From positions 120,397,891 to 120,461,890 of the forward strand of contig OZ020267.1 of the NCBI GenBank assembly GCA_963971225.1: a DNA stretch of 64,000 nt, read 5' to 3'. This DNA comes from Melieria omissa (taxonomy: Eukaryota > Arthropoda > Insecta > Diptera > Ulidiidae). The translations under genes and the position numbers were made by a program. Position 1 is the first letter of the stretch. The number at the start of each line of letters is the position of its first letter. The notes under the pieces are model-generated. The model was not told the DNA's origin, ran no database searches, and saw only the letters and a program-made list of their open reading frames with translations. This document shows positions 35,201 to 46,566 of the stretch, one piece after another.

Positions 35201-37747
35201 TCATCTATTGGCGGCGATAAATCGCAAATGCATTTCGTTTCAATGATTGCGTTGGTAACGGTGATTGTGCTGATGTCAGTGTTTGGTTGGCTTATTCAAT
35301 TTGATGTCCACCAAAATTCCTCGCTAATGGTTGTTAAAGTAAAATTTTCACGAGTACAACATCTGTACAACACATATTTTTCTAAATGACTCCTCTTCTT
35401 TTACAACACAAGCTTCAGATTTGTTTTATCACCAACAACACACGAAAATGCTTGATTCCGAAATATTTTTTATGTGGAACTGATTTCCTGAGTTTTTATA
35501 TTTGTAAGCACAATTTTAATGAAATACTCTAATATATTTTGTTCCATTTTTTAATTAAAACTTATTTACTTTAAGAAAATAAATTACAAAATATCAAAAA
35601 TATCCAAAATCGGCAAGTGAACAAAACATAACGGCCAACTTTCTTTATTATGATCGTCCTTGAAGCGGTATAGTTACATATAAGTTTTATCTGTTCTGGG
35701 CATTTCTTCACTCAACATTTTGACCGCTTTAAAGACAGTGAAGACTGGCATTACTACATAATTAAATACTAAATAAAAAACCCCCTTAAATCATAATATT
35801 CTTTAATATTTTGTTATACTTGATTCTGATTTTTTGTTCTACATTATTATGTGCCTAAGTGCTTAAAGAAATTCATATTTACTTCCATGTGCACCCTTTA
35901 CCCCTTAACGCTGAGGGACACATAAGTATTAATCTTCATCTTCACTCTACTAAAAAAAATATTTGTTGTCCTTTTACACTGCTTTTCTATTCTTTCAAAA
36001 ACAACAATTATTCGACTGATAACAATAACACCGACGCGTTCGTCACTTTGTGCGCCAGTACAATTTATGGCGAGCAAAGAATTTAATATGATTTTGACGA
36101 GTATCTTACCCCACGATTGTGCCATAGAAAAACAAGTGCCACCAAACAAGTGCTACAAATTATGAGACGACCGCAGCTCGCAAAAAGTTGGTTGTTCAAC
36201 TTTAACTTGTGAACAGTCCGCCCTGCACTCGTACAACCGCAGTCAGCAAATCTGCTCCGGGTGCAGTGTCCTTCGTTTAGTTGTGATTGTTCGCTTCCAA
36301 ATACTTTAGTTGGATTAGCAAAACAAAAAGCTGTTTTTTTAATAAAGATTCACTTGCGGCTGCACCAGGCGGCTGTCACTCACGTCGGCGCTCAGATGCT
36401 CTGACGTTTCCATTTGTACGAGTGCAGCCGCAGCCGAACGGATGCACTGCAACTGCAAGCGCTGCGACAGCGCTCTCCTGACTCTGCCCTGACACGGCCG
36501 TTAGGCGCTTTGTTGTTATCTCGCAACTGAAAATTCAATTTTGCCCGTATTACCATCACAGCCACCACCGGCAGCCCAGCTGGCTCAACCCGCTCGTCTC
36601 GATTGCATCTCGACTACAATTTGGACAGAGCCAGAAGATTTGATTTCTTTCCGGCCCCGCTCGGCGCAGCAGAGCACAACCACCAACGTCCCATTAGTTT
36701 CGTTTCAGATATTTCTATACTTCTCGTTACTTAACGAGATTCGTGAAAAGCAACTCGTATGCCACATACAAGGACCGGCGTGCAAGGACTTATGCCACCG
36801 TATAGCTCCCGTTGCATTCGGTTGGCAAAAGGTGTGGCGCCGTTACACTCTGTTTACAAAGTAAACGAACACATTGGATCTTCCAGCCTCTGGCCAACAA
36901 AGAAGACTCTTAATTACTACAAAAGAAATATTGTAATACACATATAATAAATCATTTCAACTTGATAATACTACTTGATAAGAAATATGGTATTCATTTT
37001 CAACAACCATTTGTGTGGAACAAATCTAATACTAAAACTTGATTTGATGTTCAAAAGAAACCAGAAATAAATCAGTTTTATGACGATTCTGTACGACGAG
37101 TTGAGTGCTGTGTTGTAAGCAATTTTAGAGGTTTGCCGTTCCATAGTGTCACTGAATAAAAAATTGTGCTTTCCATATTTTGATGTTGACTACGATCAGG
37201 ATTTGAACAATGGGTCGAGCGTGATCTCTCACTAGACGGTTGACTATCAAAAAATCTCCATGCTACCGACCAAATTTCAACTTCACCAGTGCTGCTAGGG
37301 GCCGTGAATTTTTCACTGACACTGTGCTTATTCGCAAGATTATCTAGTCAGAATAGAAAAGTGCTTTCAACTTGCCGCAGCAGAGAAAAAAAGAACATTT
37401 TGTAAAACATATCCAAGAATTTAATTGTTGTCATTTGAGCTGCAGTGAATTTAGAAAGTAAATTTACCGAAAAATTAAGTCGCAACAACATGAAAATCTC
37501 GATGGAAACATGTATTTGTTTTCAGTTTTTAAAACATTATTTGTGTGACTAGTTCATAATGCATTTGAACAATATATATTTGCATCGTAATTACTAATTG
37601 AAGATCTGATAGGACTAAAATAGAACTGTACCTAATATTGATATTTTTTAATTCTAATTTACCGTAAAAATCGGCTTCTAGGAACTTTTCGCGAAGTTCT
37701 ATGCTGCTTTCTGAAATACTTATATTATATAAAGACAATTTTTTATA
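32247..37747. other. Gene-free stretch with GC-rich islands
   Basis: No gene supported. GC-richer islands at 32,930-33,660, 34,160-35,080 and 36,230-36,720 alternate with AT-rich DNA. They contain frames of up to 152 codons in several overlapping frames, without recognisable domains. They could be regulatory DNA or exons of an undetected gene, but nothing decides this. A (CA)n-(CG) run lies at 34,670-34,700. Confidence 0.45.
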
Positions 37748-39065
37748 TCAGGTGTACAACTTTGCTTCCGCCGTTTTCCGATAGGTGGCTGTACCGGCTG
37801 AGGCTGGTTGAAATACATAGATGGTAATGCCTTTAAAGTGAGTGTGGACAGTGCCTAACGAATTGTCATCGCCGTTTCAGTGACAGTTGTTCTTGATTTC
37901 GTATTATTCACGCTCGAAAATGTCCGTTTATGTGCCCAATTCTCGCCATTTGCGGGAAGTTTTACTTTTCTGTTACTTACTTACTTACTTACTTACTTAA
38001 CTGGCCATAACAACCCGTTATCGGGTTACGGCCTGCCGCAAAACTTCTCTCCAGGCGCCTCTGCTTCGCGCGCGCCTTCTCCAGTTGGACACACCAAGAG
38101 ATACCAGGGCCTCTTCCACTTGGTCCTTCCACCGGAGACACGGCCTCCCTCTTCGCCGTCGACCTCCAACCATCGCATCGAATACCTTTTTCGCCGGAGC
38201 TTCGTCGTCCATGCGGCAGACATGACCGAGCCAGCGTAGCCGCTGGATGTTAATTCGCTGCGCTACGTCCATGTCCTTATACAGCTCATACAGCTCGTTA
38301 TTGGTTCGTATGCGATAGTCGTCACCAACCCGAAACAGGGCCGAAGATTTTGCGAAGCACCTTCCTCTCGAACACTCCAAGGGCCGCTATGTCGTTTCGT
38401 GTCATTGTCCATGCTTCAGCGCCATAGAGGAGCACGGGCAAGATAAGCGTCCTATAGAGTGAAAGTTTTGTCGGTCGAGAGAGGTCTCTACTTCTCAATT
38501 GCCTACCGAGACCGTAGTAGCACCTGTTGGCAAGAGTTACTTTTCTGTTACAATTCGAAAAAAAAATGCAGCTGAAGTGCATCGAATGCTCTCAGAAACT
38601 TACGGTGATGCTGCTCTGAGTGAAAGAACGTGTCGGGAGTGGTTTCAACGTTTTAAAAATGGTGATTTCGATATGACAAAGTTATCCTCCAACACGACAA
38701 TGCTCGGCCTCACGTCGCAAAAGTGGTAAAAAAGTACCTGGAAACGCTGAAATGGGAAGTCTTGCCCCACCCGCCGTATTCCCCAGATGTCGCCCCTTCT
38801 GACTTCCACCTATTCCGTTCGATGGCACACGGCCTGGCAGATCAACATTTTCAATCCTTCGAAGAATTGGAAAAATGGATTGCTTCATGGATAGCGTCAA
38901 AAGAGGACTCCTTTTTTCGAGCCGGGATCCGAAAATTGCCGGAAAGATGGGAGAAAGTTGTCGCTAGCGACGGACAATACTTTGAATAATACATCTGTAA
39001 GCACTTTTTCGTAATAAAGCTTTTAATTTTGGAAAAAAACGGCGGAAGCAAAGTTGTACACCTGA
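37748..39065 (+). mobile_element. Second mariner, internally deleted and interrupted by a retroelement
   Basis: The terminal inverted repeats are perfect over 30 bp (TCAGGTGTACAACTTTGCTT then CCGCCGTTTT), with TA outside both ends (37,746-37,747 and 39,066-39,067). The transposase starts at ATG 37,920 (MSVYVPNSRHLREVLLFCY). It is interrupted at 37,977 by a retroelement and resumes after 38,551 with KNAAEVHRMLSETYGDAA and RTCREWFQRFKNGDFD. A large internal deletion then jumps to KVILQHDNARPHVAK, with the second Asp intact, followed by YSPDVAPSDFHLF with the third. The first-Asp region is lost. It is a family different from the mariner at 26,180, judging by ends and protein. Confidence 0.93.
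37977..38536 (-). mobile_element. RTE-like non-LTR retroelement 3' end inserted in the mariner
   Basis: A 560-base minus-strand insertion flanked by the 15-bp direct repeat TTACTTTTCTGTTAC (37,962-37,976 and 38,537-38,551). Its 3' end carries a tandem (AAGT)n tail, here read as TTAC repeats. Coding remnants in two frames show the C-terminal part of a reverse-transcriptase protein: SLYRTLILPVLLYGAEAW, FERKVLRKIFGP, then in another frame QRLRWLGHVCRMDDEAPAKK and GRPCLRWKDQVEEAL, ending in a stop. A frameshift separates the two. The 5' end is truncated. The microsatellite tail and short size suggest the RTE clade; the clade is an inference. Confidence 0.88.
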
Positions 39066-39195
39066 TATTACAGATAATATTTTCTACAACTTGCTCTTTT
39101 ATGAATATTCGAATTGGGGAAATTGCTATTGCGCCTGTCTAATAGAAATCGGTGTAAATCGATCTGGTCAGAATCAGAATAAAAATGTACACGTA

Positions 39196-39352
39196 CAGGG
39201 TGGCTCAAAAGGCATCACCTTATCGGCAGATGCTATAACTTGTACAAAAGTAAATTTTTTTGACATTCATTCATTCATTAACTTACTGATTCATTCATTC
39301 ATAAACATATTAGAACCAAAGAACAATGGGTGACAACTAGTGCGTCACCCTG
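39196..39352. mobile_element. Small MITE with CAGGGTG ends
   Basis: CAGGGTGGC at the left and GTCACCCTG at the right form an imperfect 9-bp inverted repeat, with TA directly outside both (39,194-39,195 and 39,353-39,354). The 157-base interior has ATTCATTCATTC repeats and no coding. TA duplications suggest a Tc1/mariner-driven non-autonomous element. The short ends leave some doubt. Confidence 0.6.
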
Positions 39353-39354
39353 TA

Positions 39355-41496
39355 TATCACCAAGTCCAAGTATCGAGTTCCAGGCCTCAGTCTGTACAAG
39401 CCAAGCTGTCATGCCACTTATGCTTCCTTAAAAACAGAATCTCGGCTCCAGTTAGAATTCAATTTCTGAAAAATTATAAAAGCAACCATCCAACCAACCA
39501 GCATACGATTTTGGAAATGTTTTTAACCAGCCAGCAATCAGAACTTAGTGACATTAGCATCGAAAATTTAAATAACCCCAAATGCATTTTAAATGAAAAA
39601 CTAATGAACTCTACGTAGTCTCAAAAGTCGATTGTAAACCTCTGGTCGAAACACTGTCCACACTCCCTACCCGAAGTGGTTCGTTCGCAGCAGAACGAAA
39701 CGAAAGCAAGGAATAGCAAACGATGAGCTCATCTAATAGGAATATGTGAGTAGAATTCGACTGCGAGAACGGAAAGTTGGCGAACACTACACACAGCATC
39801 AGCTGCAACACAACACTCCTTTACAGGCACACCAACAACAACAAACAGCGCTGAAGTGTCGTCATAACTATTCTCGGTTTTTGTTTCGAGCTCCGTCCAG
39901 CCGGTGGTTCTTGTTGGATTTCCATTTCGAGACTGTTGCACTTTGCGCTTCATGTTTTGATTGTAGCGTTACGCTCCTCTCCGCGCACCTGCTCCAAGCA
40001 GCCCCTGGTTTAGTCTACGATTTTTGGGGTGGCTTCTAGTTAATTCAGATTTGCTGCATTGCAATGTACCTGCACATATATTTGTACATAAATACAAGCA
40101 TGTACACATACGAGTGCACACGTGAGTGAACAAATGAATGGCCAAGGTGCAGCAGGTGCAGCATAAATTTTAGATTTTTGCAATTTTAAGGTAAACAAAT
40201 GGAAAACAAAATTCCCAACACAAAACAAATTCACACAATTAACTGAAAACGCAAACGCTCAAGTGGTTCGAGCCAAAAACCAGCAACTGGGTCATGCAAC
40301 CGAATGAAATTTGCAAGTAAACCTTAAGTCCGTAGACCACAAGCAACTAAGGAAGATTTTTCTTCCAACTCTGTTGGCTTTTCCATTTGGTTTTATTTGA
40401 AATAAGTTTAGTGTTGTAGCCAAACTAAAAGAAATCACAACGAAATCACAAATCACTTCTTTGGAGGTAATGCGGGAATGAATTATCGAATGATCGATTT
40501 ATAATTGCAATACTTTGCGATCCAGGATCCACATAGTTGTGCGTAGTGATGATTCGATATAACTAAATACTCGTTACTTTTTCATTCTTTACTTCTAACT
40601 GCATTTTACATACATAAATTCCATTTAATTTTTTTTAGGCATCTACCTAAACCCAACACATTCTCCATGTTTTCAAGAGATGAACATTTTACATACTTTC
40701 TGAAATTTTACTCAATTTCTTTAATATTGAAATAGGCATTTCGAGTTATCTTAACCGCACCAATTATCACCACAGTTGATAATTATTCCTTGTTCGAAGC
40801 AGCTACAAAATCCCGGCCCATTTGCATAAGCAACAAAGCCAAATAACACAGTCGTTGACTAAGGACCAAGTTCGGTTATCTGCCAACCAACTCGTCCAGT
40901 GGACAAAAAGTATTTATTGATTTCACATAAAAATCCCGACTTGGCCCGCCACACTATGTTACCCCACACCTCCCCCTTCCCAGGCGCAACAATTTATATT
41001 GTACAGTGTTTCCAACGCATTCTCCAATCTGGAGAATTGCACCTTCACAATACAAATTCAAATCGTTCGTTGTCAACGGTTGAGCGTGTTGTTACTGCTA
41101 TTGTTGTTTCTGTATTCACTGATATTGTTGTTTTTGCGCCCTTCCCCTTACTGCTGTTGTTGTTTCTGTATTCACTGATATTGTTGTTGTTGACCCCTTC
41201 CTCTTCCTGCGCACTGATGCGCACTGAGCGAAACGCAGCCTTTAACGTTTTCAACAGCCTCTTAACAAGTTTTGCAATTCACAGATGAATTCACAAATCG
41301 AAAATTTCTTTAAAGCAAATCCCCGAATCGATCCCAACAACAAATGCGCGTGCACGTTCTTAAACAGATTACAGACACAGAACACGAGTGGGGTGGTGTC
41401 AAGTCTCTTGGCTGCGAGGATGCAATACGTTGACACGTAGAAGATACAAAGTACGAAATTGTATTAGCAGCAATTTCGAATTGATTTGTGTTGCAG
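39355..41496. other. Gene-free stretch
   Basis: Mixed sequence. 41,040-41,210 has a direct repeat of TGTTGTTTCTGTATTCACTG separated by about 60 bases. No supported gene. The stretch ends at a pyrimidine-poor but good acceptor (TTGTGTTGCAG) before the candidate exon. Confidence 0.5.
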
Positions 41497-41621
41497 ATTT
41501 GTCGCCTACCTGACTGGCAGCCGAGCTGCCCCAGCGCCAGGCTGCCATCGACCGTCGATCCGTCGACATCTCCTGCCGAACCTGCGCTGAGCCTAAACAC
41601 CCAGCAAAATGAGACTGTGAT
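41497..41621 (+). CDS. Candidate isolated coding exon
   Basis: A 125-base GC-rich block between TTGTGTTGCAG and a consensus donor GTAAGT. Only one frame is open throughout. It reads ICRLPDWQPSCPSARLPSTV, then DPSTSPAEPALSLN and QQNETVM, and leaves a phase-2 end. The sharp GC contrast with the flanks and good splice sites on both sides support a real exon, coding or 5' UTR. There is no recognisable domain and no partner exon in the window. It does not match the phase of the candidate first exon at 25,990. Confidence 0.3.
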
Positions 41622-42266
41622 GTAAGTTAAATACAATAAAAGTAAATGTGCAAAGTCGAGTGCAAATGGACTTTCAACTACAACGTTAAAACACACACAA
41701 TACACAAAGCACGACTAAAATATCTGAATCGATTGTCATTTTTAAGGAATGTTGGGCCTTGGTGCAAATGATGATATACGAGTAGTGTCTGTAAAAAGAA
41801 ACGGCAAAAATTTTTGGGTAATGGGTCTTTAAGTGATCGATTTGTAAATATTTCTGCCTGAAATTGTAATTATTCTTCCTTTGCAGAACATGCATTCTTT
41901 CAATGAAACTATTACGAAACAACGAATTCAAGTTAAAACCAATCAGATCAACTTCAGTCAAACAAAGTTAAATTAAGTTAGATCAACTAAAATAAAACAA
42001 AACATATCAAATCAAAGCAAATAAAGTAAAATAATATAAAATAAAATAAAATAAAATAAAATAAAATAAAATAAAATAAAATAAAATAAAATAAAATAAA
42101 ATAAAATAAAATAAAATAAAATAAAATAAAATCAGGTTGAGTCAAAAGTCCAATACAATCCAATCCAATCCGATTGAATTAAATCACTGAAAATTCAAAA
42201 ACGCTAATTGCAAAACAAAATAAAAATTTTAGAATTAGACATTCGATATTTGAAATTTTATCTTAA
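41622..42266. other. AT-rich stretch with pentanucleotide repeat
   Basis: AT-rich sequence leading into the (AAAAT)n tract at 42,037-42,133. No gene. Confidence 0.6.
42037..42133. repeat. (AAAAT)n tract, about 19 copies
   Basis: Nearly perfect tandem AAAAT units, flanked by degenerate versions of the same word. The same unit forms the larger tract at 46,287. Confidence 0.95.
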
Positions 42267-42972
42267 GGGGGTCTTCTGCTTACGCGGATTGAAAAAATCG
42301 ATATTTTTTATTTTGCATTTTTTGAATATAGAGGATATAAGGAATACGTCTTATAAACGGTTTCGTGAAAAACACATTCCTTCTTGGGTTTTCGAAGCCG
42401 GAAACATAGCCGCCTCCAGCCGTTTCGAGCATTTCCGTTATCTTTAAACGCATTTTCCCGAAAATCACCTTTTTTATACTTTGTGGTATGACTTCTACAA
42501 GTAATTTTCATCGGATTTGACTAATTTTTTTTTCACTTCTTCATAAAACACTTCTCTATGCTTCTCCGAGTACGATTTTTGAAATTTTGTTTTGTTCAAT
42601 TTTTATGACCCTCAACAGGTCAAAAAACGTGGTTGAAAATACAACTTTTCACAAAAACCCGTATAATTTGAAAAATTTTAAAAATAAAAAAAATCGTACT
42701 CGGAGAAGCATAGAGAAGTGTTTTATGAAGAAGTGAAAAAAAAAATTAGTCAAATCCGATGAAAATTACTTGTAGAAGTCATACCACAAAGTATAAAAAA
42801 GGTGATTTTCGGGAAAATGCGTTTAAAGATAACGGAAATGCACACACATAAGGCATTTGTCATTTTTCAAGTTTAAACATGTACAAAAATAATAAAAAAA
42901 AAATTTTTCAATTATCTTGTATAGTTTCCTTACAATAGACTAAAATTCCGGGCGCGTAAGCAGAAGACCCCC
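42267..42972. mobile_element. Foldback MITE bounded by TTAA
   Basis: TTAA lies outside both ends (42,263-42,266 and 42,973-42,976). The ends are a perfect 20-bp inverted repeat GGGGGTCTTCTGCTTACGCG. Inside, two arms of about 151 bases (42,430-42,580 and 42,689-42,840) are reverse complements of each other. I see only a one-base length difference in an A/T run. The spacer is about 108 bases. A transcript would make a very stable hairpin. TTAA duplications are made by piggyBac-type transposases, but the GGGG start differs from the usual CCC start, so the superfamily is inferred. No coding. Confidence 0.9.
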
Positions 42973-42976
42973 TTAA

Positions 42977-45900
42977 GTTAAAACTTTCAAGTCAAGTGAT
43001 AATGTAAATTAAAAATTAACGGGTTTAATCTCAAATTTTAAATGCAAAACCTAAATTTCGAAAATTCCAAAATTTTATAAAAAATTAGCAATTGAAAATT
43101 AAAAAAATTTAAAAAAATTTAAAAAAATTTAAAAAAAATTTTTAAAATTAAAAATAAAATCAACTATAAAAAATTAACAAAAATAGAGCAACAAACAATT
43201 ATTAATAAATTTAAAAAATTAGAATTAGGTAAAAATCAAAATTAAAAGCAAATTACAGAGACTATAAACAAAAATACATCAAATATTTTAATACAATATT
43301 TGAACGAATAAGTTTCGTAGGGTGTTGGCAATATCCCACGAAATCGTATATAATGCCGAAAATTGCTTTTAAATTTTTCGGTGACAAAAACTTACAAAAG
43401 TGCTTGCAATAGAGGATTTACTGCAGATGCCAGTGCATATGTCGGCAGTTATTTGATATCCTGTACAAGCGCCGCTGCACCACGCCAGCACCACCAGCAA
43501 TGGCCCGGCTATTCGCGAATACCTCCGCTTTCGATTGTTATTGTTGTTGAAACTAAATTCCGCGCCCGGTTTTATGAATTTTTTGCGTAGCGCCCACCGA
43601 AGAAGGCGGCAAACTTCACCAAATGAAAATATGAACTTTTCTCTTTATTGTTTGGCAGGGCGCGGCGCGACGTATGCAAAAAACAAAAACACACAAATTG
43701 TACAAAAACAACAAACCGGGGGAAAAAGCATGAAAAAAGCAGCAGGAAAAATACTAACAATGTTTGGCGTTGTGCTTCATGGAGCACGAATGTTTCCAGG
43801 TGCAAATTTGGAGCGCATCCAAGTTATGAAGTTTACCCGAGAATATTTTGTAATATGTAGTTTTGTTGGTGCGAAAAAAGCACAAACTTTGCCCCCACTC
43901 AAGGTGAGAAAAGAAAATGCAACACTGGGTGGCGTCGATGTTTAAAAATAAATACATACTTATGATACATACATACACACGTGCGTGTGTCTGCACAGAA
44001 ATGAAGCAAAATTCTGCTATCGACAAAATATTTCGTCATGGTCCTATTTTGGCCATAAAGGGGCGAAGGGGAGAGAGTACGTACATAAAGTAAACAAACT
44101 TATGGCATTCCATTAAGAAGCATAAAAGACGGAGCAGCACACACTCCGGTGTGCAATTCACAAAACAATGAGCTCCAAAAGTACGCGCTTGCGTTGCCTT
44201 CGATGTGCCCCGTCCAAAGGCTTCTTGGCTCACGCCGTCATTCGGCATCGCCATCCCATACCCACTCCACTCTCGACTCCGTCGAACTGGTATTAATTAC
44301 GCATTTCGCTCGTGTCGCTGCTGCCATCGTCTGCATGCACCTCGCCCTGTTTTAAACTGTGTCAACATGTCATGCGATATTTTAATGACTTCTGACAAGA
44401 CGGACAAATTATGATGACGAACGAGCGAACGCAAACTGGAGCGTCGACGTCTTCAGCTGTGACATACTCGTAAGATGGAAATTCACAAAACGCTGCTGTG
44501 AGGAACAATGCCTACGAAAGAACGGCTGAAAGCGAGCGACGGCAAGCACAGACAATCGTAAACACACTCACACACTGACCGATAAAGCCAGCAAGGCGTG
44601 TTCGCATTCAGCCGAAAAGTAGGCAACTTTCCACTAGGCCAACATTCGACTGCTGCAGTGCGAATAGTCAGCGCTGTAGTGGTATTTTTTCGGTCGCCGA
44701 CTACTCTGCAGCCGTTTTCTTTTGTGTTGCCTCTCGCCATTACTGCGGCCTCTCGTTGCCACAAATTATATCTTGGGGGTTAACCGACCTAATTGCCAGA
44801 TTACCCTGAAACCCTTTTTCCGTCATTCAGCAACAGCAACAAGGCGAGTGTAGTGGAAATTCGGAAGTGCTGGCCGTGTTGTTTTGAGGTCAACGCTTTC
44901 CGCAATTCAGCTGTGGACTTGACAATACGTACGACATGAAGCTTGAGTCTTGTGCCTTGCGGAAGTTTCTTGCGCGCCCAAACATTTGCGCAATATGCTG
45001 CCGCTCAGTACAGCAAGTAACTGTTTGCCTGTGCTGTTATGTGTCTCTGATTCTGTAATGAAAGCTCCATTTATTTAAATAGCGGTCGACTGAGATCACA
45101 TCTGCTGAATAACGGTTTAAGGGTGTCAACTCCCCTCCACCCGCCACCCAAGTGGCTTCAGGCATAGCGAGAAGTGTTTCGGTATGGGTCAGCAGCAAAA
45201 AAGATTTTATAATCGGTAACGGTTCGGCATCTGTCAAATGTAACCGATTCTTTTCGAGAATCAAAGTCTTGAAAAATTGCCGTTGTTTTTTTGTTTTCAA
45301 TTTGAAAGCATTTTCACATTAACGTGGGAATTTTTCCATTATATTGACTCTTAATTTGGTATCGAATGTCCTGGTATATTAAAATTGATTTTAACGAAAG
45401 AACTAAACGTTAATATGTTATAGACTCAAAGTAATTTGAAGTTTTCACACATTTAACCCTTAAAGGAAATATAAGAAATATAAAATAAATAAATATAATA
45501 TATAGTAAATATATAAACAAAATAAATATTTATCATCTGAAATTGTCATTGAATTCTTGCATTTGAGTTATTTTCAAGTTTCTTCTTTGGTTATTCATTT
45601 CAATAAGTGTATTGAAAATATTTTATTACCATGAGACCGATGGATAGGCACTGGTTTAGGGATCGGTCATGACATAAGTATGTAGGATCAGCCGAACACA
45701 AACGAAGAAATTAAACGAAAAAAATCAATCTTGAGCCATTTGCCATAGAACATTTGTTAGTGTAGCAAAATTAGATTGATGGCATACATACATATGTATG
45801 TTACATATGCTAATGTTAACATTATGAATTGCATCTTCAGCCAAATATCTTACACGATGCGTATAAGATGTCCAATGGAATGTTTCTTAAACAGTGCCGA

Positions 45901-46286
45901 AGGGGTTTTATATCAATCTAGGTTCTTGTAACGAAAGAATTAGACACTCAATTGCTGGTTAGGAAATTGATAATAGCATTTAAGTCACATTCAAATTTTT
46001 GTTGGTAAACTATAGCTACAGAAAAAAACTGCTACTTTAATGACTTATCGGAATAAACGATAGGTCACCACGAACTGTTAACCTCTTTGCAGTTTTCGAC
46101 CGAACTACCATATTCACCTCATTTTCAGGTCAGCTCTCGATATTGACTCTCGGAAAGCCCTCAACCCAAGAAAATCTGTACAGATCTCAAATCCTTTTAC
46201 ACCTTGAAAAACATCTTCGACCTCTTTTTATTCAGTTTTATTTTATTCCAAATTGTAGGCATTTATATTTTATAAAAACGCAAAAA
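42977..46286. other. Gene-free stretch
   Basis: 42,980-43,300 is extremely A/T-rich with AAATTTAAAA words. 43,360-44,930 is GC-richer and has frames up to 136 codons without domain resemblance. 45,300-46,280 is AT-rich. No gene, RNA or element with defined ends was recognised. Confidence 0.5.
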
Positions 46287-46566
46287 TAAAATAAAATAAA
46301 ATAAAATAAAATAAAATAAAATAAAATAAAATAAAATAAAATAAAATAAAATAAAATAAAATAAAATAAAATAAAATAAAATAAAATAACATAAAATAAA
46401 ATAAAATAAAATAAAATAAAATAAAATAAAATAAAATAAAATAAAATAAAATAAAATAAAATAAAATAAAATAAAATAAAATAAAATAAAATAAAATAAA
46501 ATAAAATAAAATAAAATAAAATAAAATAAAATACAATAAAATAAAATCAAATAAAATAAAATAAAA
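46287..46566. repeat. (AAAAT)n tract, about 56 copies
   Basis: About 280 bases of almost perfect AAAAT tandem units, with single variants such as ATAAC, ATACA and ATCAA. Long open frames on the minus strand (repeating Phe-Ile-Leu-Phe-Tyr) are artefacts of a five-base period. Array length is likely to vary between individuals and assemblies. Confidence 0.97.

Noticed and set aside
37130..37340. Possible inverted pair AGTGTCACTGAATAAAAAATT and TGAATTTTTCACTGACACTGTG
   Set aside because: The match is short and gapped, and no target duplication is visible; not enough to call a MITE.
46263..46550. Long minus-strand frames of repeating Phe/Ile/Leu/Tyr
   Set aside because: They are produced by the (AAAAT)n array. 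A five-base period gives an open frame in every register.
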